Of a DNA stretch of 6,184 nucleotides, positions 4,973-6,184 are shown in pieces. How positions within the stretch are numbered: position 1 is the stretch's first letter; every line of letters starts with the position of its first letter. The stretch comes from Phascolarctobacterium succinatutens CAG:287 (lineage in GTDB: Bacteria; Bacillota; Negativicutes; Acidaminococcales; Acidaminococcaceae), in NCBI RefSeq assembly GCF_000434895.1, contig NZ_FR892778.1, forward strand, positions 1 to 6,184. Reading direction: 5' to 3'. The notes beneath the pieces were generated by a model. It was given only the letters and a program-made list of their open reading frames with translations. It was not told where the DNA came from and did no database searches. A program made the position numbers and the translations under genes.

Positions 4973-5812
4973 TTAATATAATTTTTCTAAAACAGCATCG
5001 TCAATCTTAAAGGTATGCTCCGGAGCAGGGAAGGTTCTTGCCTTAACATCGGCAATATATTCCTTTACTGCTTCTACGGTAGTATCATGCAGATTAGCAT
5101 ACTTCTTAACAAATTTCGGACAGAAGCCGGTAGAAACTCCCAGCAAATCGTTGCATACGAGCACCTGGCCGTCGCAGCCGTTACCGGCGCCGATACCGAT
5201 AGTAGCCATGGTTTTCAGCTCGGCGGTTACCTTAGCAGCCAGTGCGGCCGGAACGCATTCCAGTACGCAGGCAAAAGCACCTGCAGCCTCCAAAGCCTTG
5301 GCATCATCAATCATTTTTTGTGCAGCGGCAATATCCTTACCCTGTACCTTAAAGCCGCCCATCTGATTTACAGATTGCGGAGTCAGACCGATATGAGCAC
5401 ATACGGGAATGCCGGCCTGTGTCAGGCGTTCTACCAGAGGAACTACCTCGGAGCCGCCCTCCAGCTTAACTGCAGTGCAGCCTGTTTCCTTCAGGAAGCG
5501 CGCCGCATTGTACATTGCATCAACAATGCTTGCCTGATAGCTCATAAACGGCATATCGCCAACTACTAAAGCAGTGCTGTTGCCACGCATAACAGCCTTG
5601 GTGTGATGAATCATTTCATCCATCGTTACAGGGACTGTGGAATTATATCCTAACATTACGTTACCCAGGGAATCACCTACAAGAATCATGTCAACGCCTG
5701 CTTCGTTCACGTTGCGGGACATTGCTACGTCGTAAGCGGTTATCATCGTGATAGGTTCGCCCTTTTGCTTCATTTCTTTAATCGTTGCGACTGTTACTTG
5801 TTTGTTAGCCAT
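4973..5812 (-). CDS. panB: Ketopantoate hydroxymethyltransferase PanB
   Basis: PanB adds a hydroxymethyl group from 5,10-methylene-tetrahydrofolate to alpha-ketoisovalerate, giving ketopantoate. It is a Mg2+-dependent TIM-barrel enzyme. From the ATG it is 279 residues, the normal length being about 260-280. Visible sites are ITAYD (24-28), VGDSLG (45-50, metal ligand Asp47), VGDMPF (84-89, metal ligand Asp86), KLEGG (116-120), His140 in AHIGLTPQ, and the catalytic base Glu185 in LECVP; GIGAG (206-210) follows. GGAGG at 5818-5822 lies 5 nt before the ATG at 5812. An in-frame TTG at 5824 would put that site inside the coding region, so I chose the ATG. The gene overlaps the upstream DUF2520 gene by 8 nt and precedes panC and panD. 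Confidence 0.97.
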   Translation of the reverse strand: MANKQVTVATIKEMKQKGEPITMITAYDVAMSRNVNEAGVDMILVGDSLGNVMLGYNSTVPVTMDEMIHHTKAVMRGNSTALVVGDMPFMSYQASIVDAMYNAARFLKETGCTAVKLEGGSEVVPLVERLTQAGIPVCAHIGLTPQSVNQMGGFKVQGKDIAAAQKMIDDAKALEAAGAFACVLECVPAALAAKVTAELKTMATIGIGAGNGCDGQVLVCNDLLGVSTGFCPKFVKKYANLHDTTVEAVKEYIADVKARTFPAPEHTFKIDDAVLEKLY

Positions 5813-6184
5813 AATATCCTCCAAGCAAATTTCTCAGCTCATCAGCTGCTTTTTCGTCAATAGTGCCATTAGCAAGGGCCAGCGAGGTCGTCGCCAGGCC
5901 CAGAGAGCAATAGGCAGGAATTACAGCTGCAGGTAAGGCAACAAGATGCTTTGCTACCGTGCTGACATCACCGCGGGCAATAGGTCCTGTAAGCACAGCC
6001 GCAGGATTTTGCGTAGCCTGCAAATTAGCCGCTGTGCCTTTGAACAAGGGAAGCAGAGCTTCCCAGGCAGCTTCGTTGCTGCCGGTCCAGCGCGCCATCA
6101 GCTGCGCCGCCATAGCCTCCACCGCTACAGCGTAGTTGGAGCAGATACACGCTGCCGCATGGTAGGCCGCACGTTCTTCAGCAG
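5805..6184 (-). CDS. C-terminal part of a Rossmann-like/DUF2520 protein, probable PanG-type ketopantoate reductase
   Basis: The reading frame is open from the window edge to the TAA at 5805-5807, giving about 126 C-terminal residues. It matches the all-helical DUF2520 domain: AAYHAAA near the left edge, then ASN-like CSNYAVA, LLPLFKGTAANL, the highly typical VLTGPIARGDVSTVAKHL, and a final AYCSLGLATTSLA helix. The missing N-terminal half should be an NAD(P)-binding Rossmann domain. It overlaps panB by 8 nt and is the first visible gene of the pantothenate operon. Proteins of this kind have been reported as an alternative ketopantoate reductase (PanG) in bacteria that lack PanE. Linking this gene to that role is inference from domain and position. 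A GTG at 6122 is only an internal Val codon: homology continues past it to the window edge. Confidence 0.85.
   Translation of the reverse strand, partial: AEERAAYHAAACICSNYAVAVEAMAAQLMARWTGSNEAAWEALLPLFKGTAANLQATQNPAAVLTGPIARGDVSTVAKHLVALPAAVIPAYCSLGLATTSLALANGTIDEKAADELRNLLGGYYG
5818..5822 (-). promoter_or_regulatory. Ribosome binding site that decides the panB start
   Basis: A perfect GGAGG on the - strand, 5 nt before the ATG at 5812, lies inside the end of the upstream gene. It rules out the in-frame TTG two bases upstream of it (5822-5824) as the real start. Confidence 0.85.

Noticed and set aside
5813..5824. TTG at 5824 as start of panB
   Set aside because: The GGAGG site would be coding. 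The ATG at 5812 follows that site directly.
6120..6122. GTG at 6122 as start of the DUF2520 gene
   Set aside because: The frame stays open and keeps family-like sequence (AAYHAAA) up to the window edge, so this is an internal Val codon of a truncated gene.

Overview
The window looks like chromosomal DNA from a low-to-mid GC Firmicute. Support for this comes from the strong GGAGG-type ribosome binding sites, the compact HxlR-type regulator, and a DUF2520 gene fused into a panBCD operon. A Negativicutes-like gut anaerobe is my best guess, but it rests on general impression and not on a marker gene.

Left part (1-400): the 3' end of a tRNA, probably tRNA-Phe, with its own terminator. A 68-residue two-helix membrane protein of unknown function follows on the + strand. 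Two back-to-back hairpins then separate it from the copper genes, which are transcribed toward it.

Copper part (409-3561): on the - strand lie copA (a P1B-1 Cu+ exporting ATPase with one metal-binding domain) and then copZ (a cytosolic copper chaperone) 19 nt downstream. Divergent from them on the + strand is an HxlR-family transcription factor with a Cys/His-rich C-terminal tail. The 220-nt space between copA and the regulator holds two well-formed extended -10 promoters. They face each other with overlapping -10 boxes, under a palindrome TGCTAT-N4-ATAGCA and a neighbouring dyad ATAGC-N4-GCTAT. No CsoR, CopY or CueR gene is present, so the HxlR protein is the local candidate for controlling copper export. 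This is the most interesting unit in the window. The sensing role is inferred, not shown.

Pantothenate part (3640-6184): on the - strand, reading right to left, lie the end of a DUF2520/Rossmann-like gene, panB, panC and panD, followed by a rho-independent terminator. The genes are tightly packed: an 8-nt overlap, then gaps of 31 nt and 1 nt. PanB makes ketopantoate, PanD makes beta-alanine, and PanC joins pantoate to beta-alanine. The reductase step from ketopantoate to pantoate has no PanE in view and is plausibly supplied by the DUF2520 protein, as reported for PanG-type enzymes.

No mobile elements, CRISPR arrays or rRNA genes are visible. Both larger intergenic spaces (2897-3116 and 3507-3701) are accounted for by regulatory elements and terminators.
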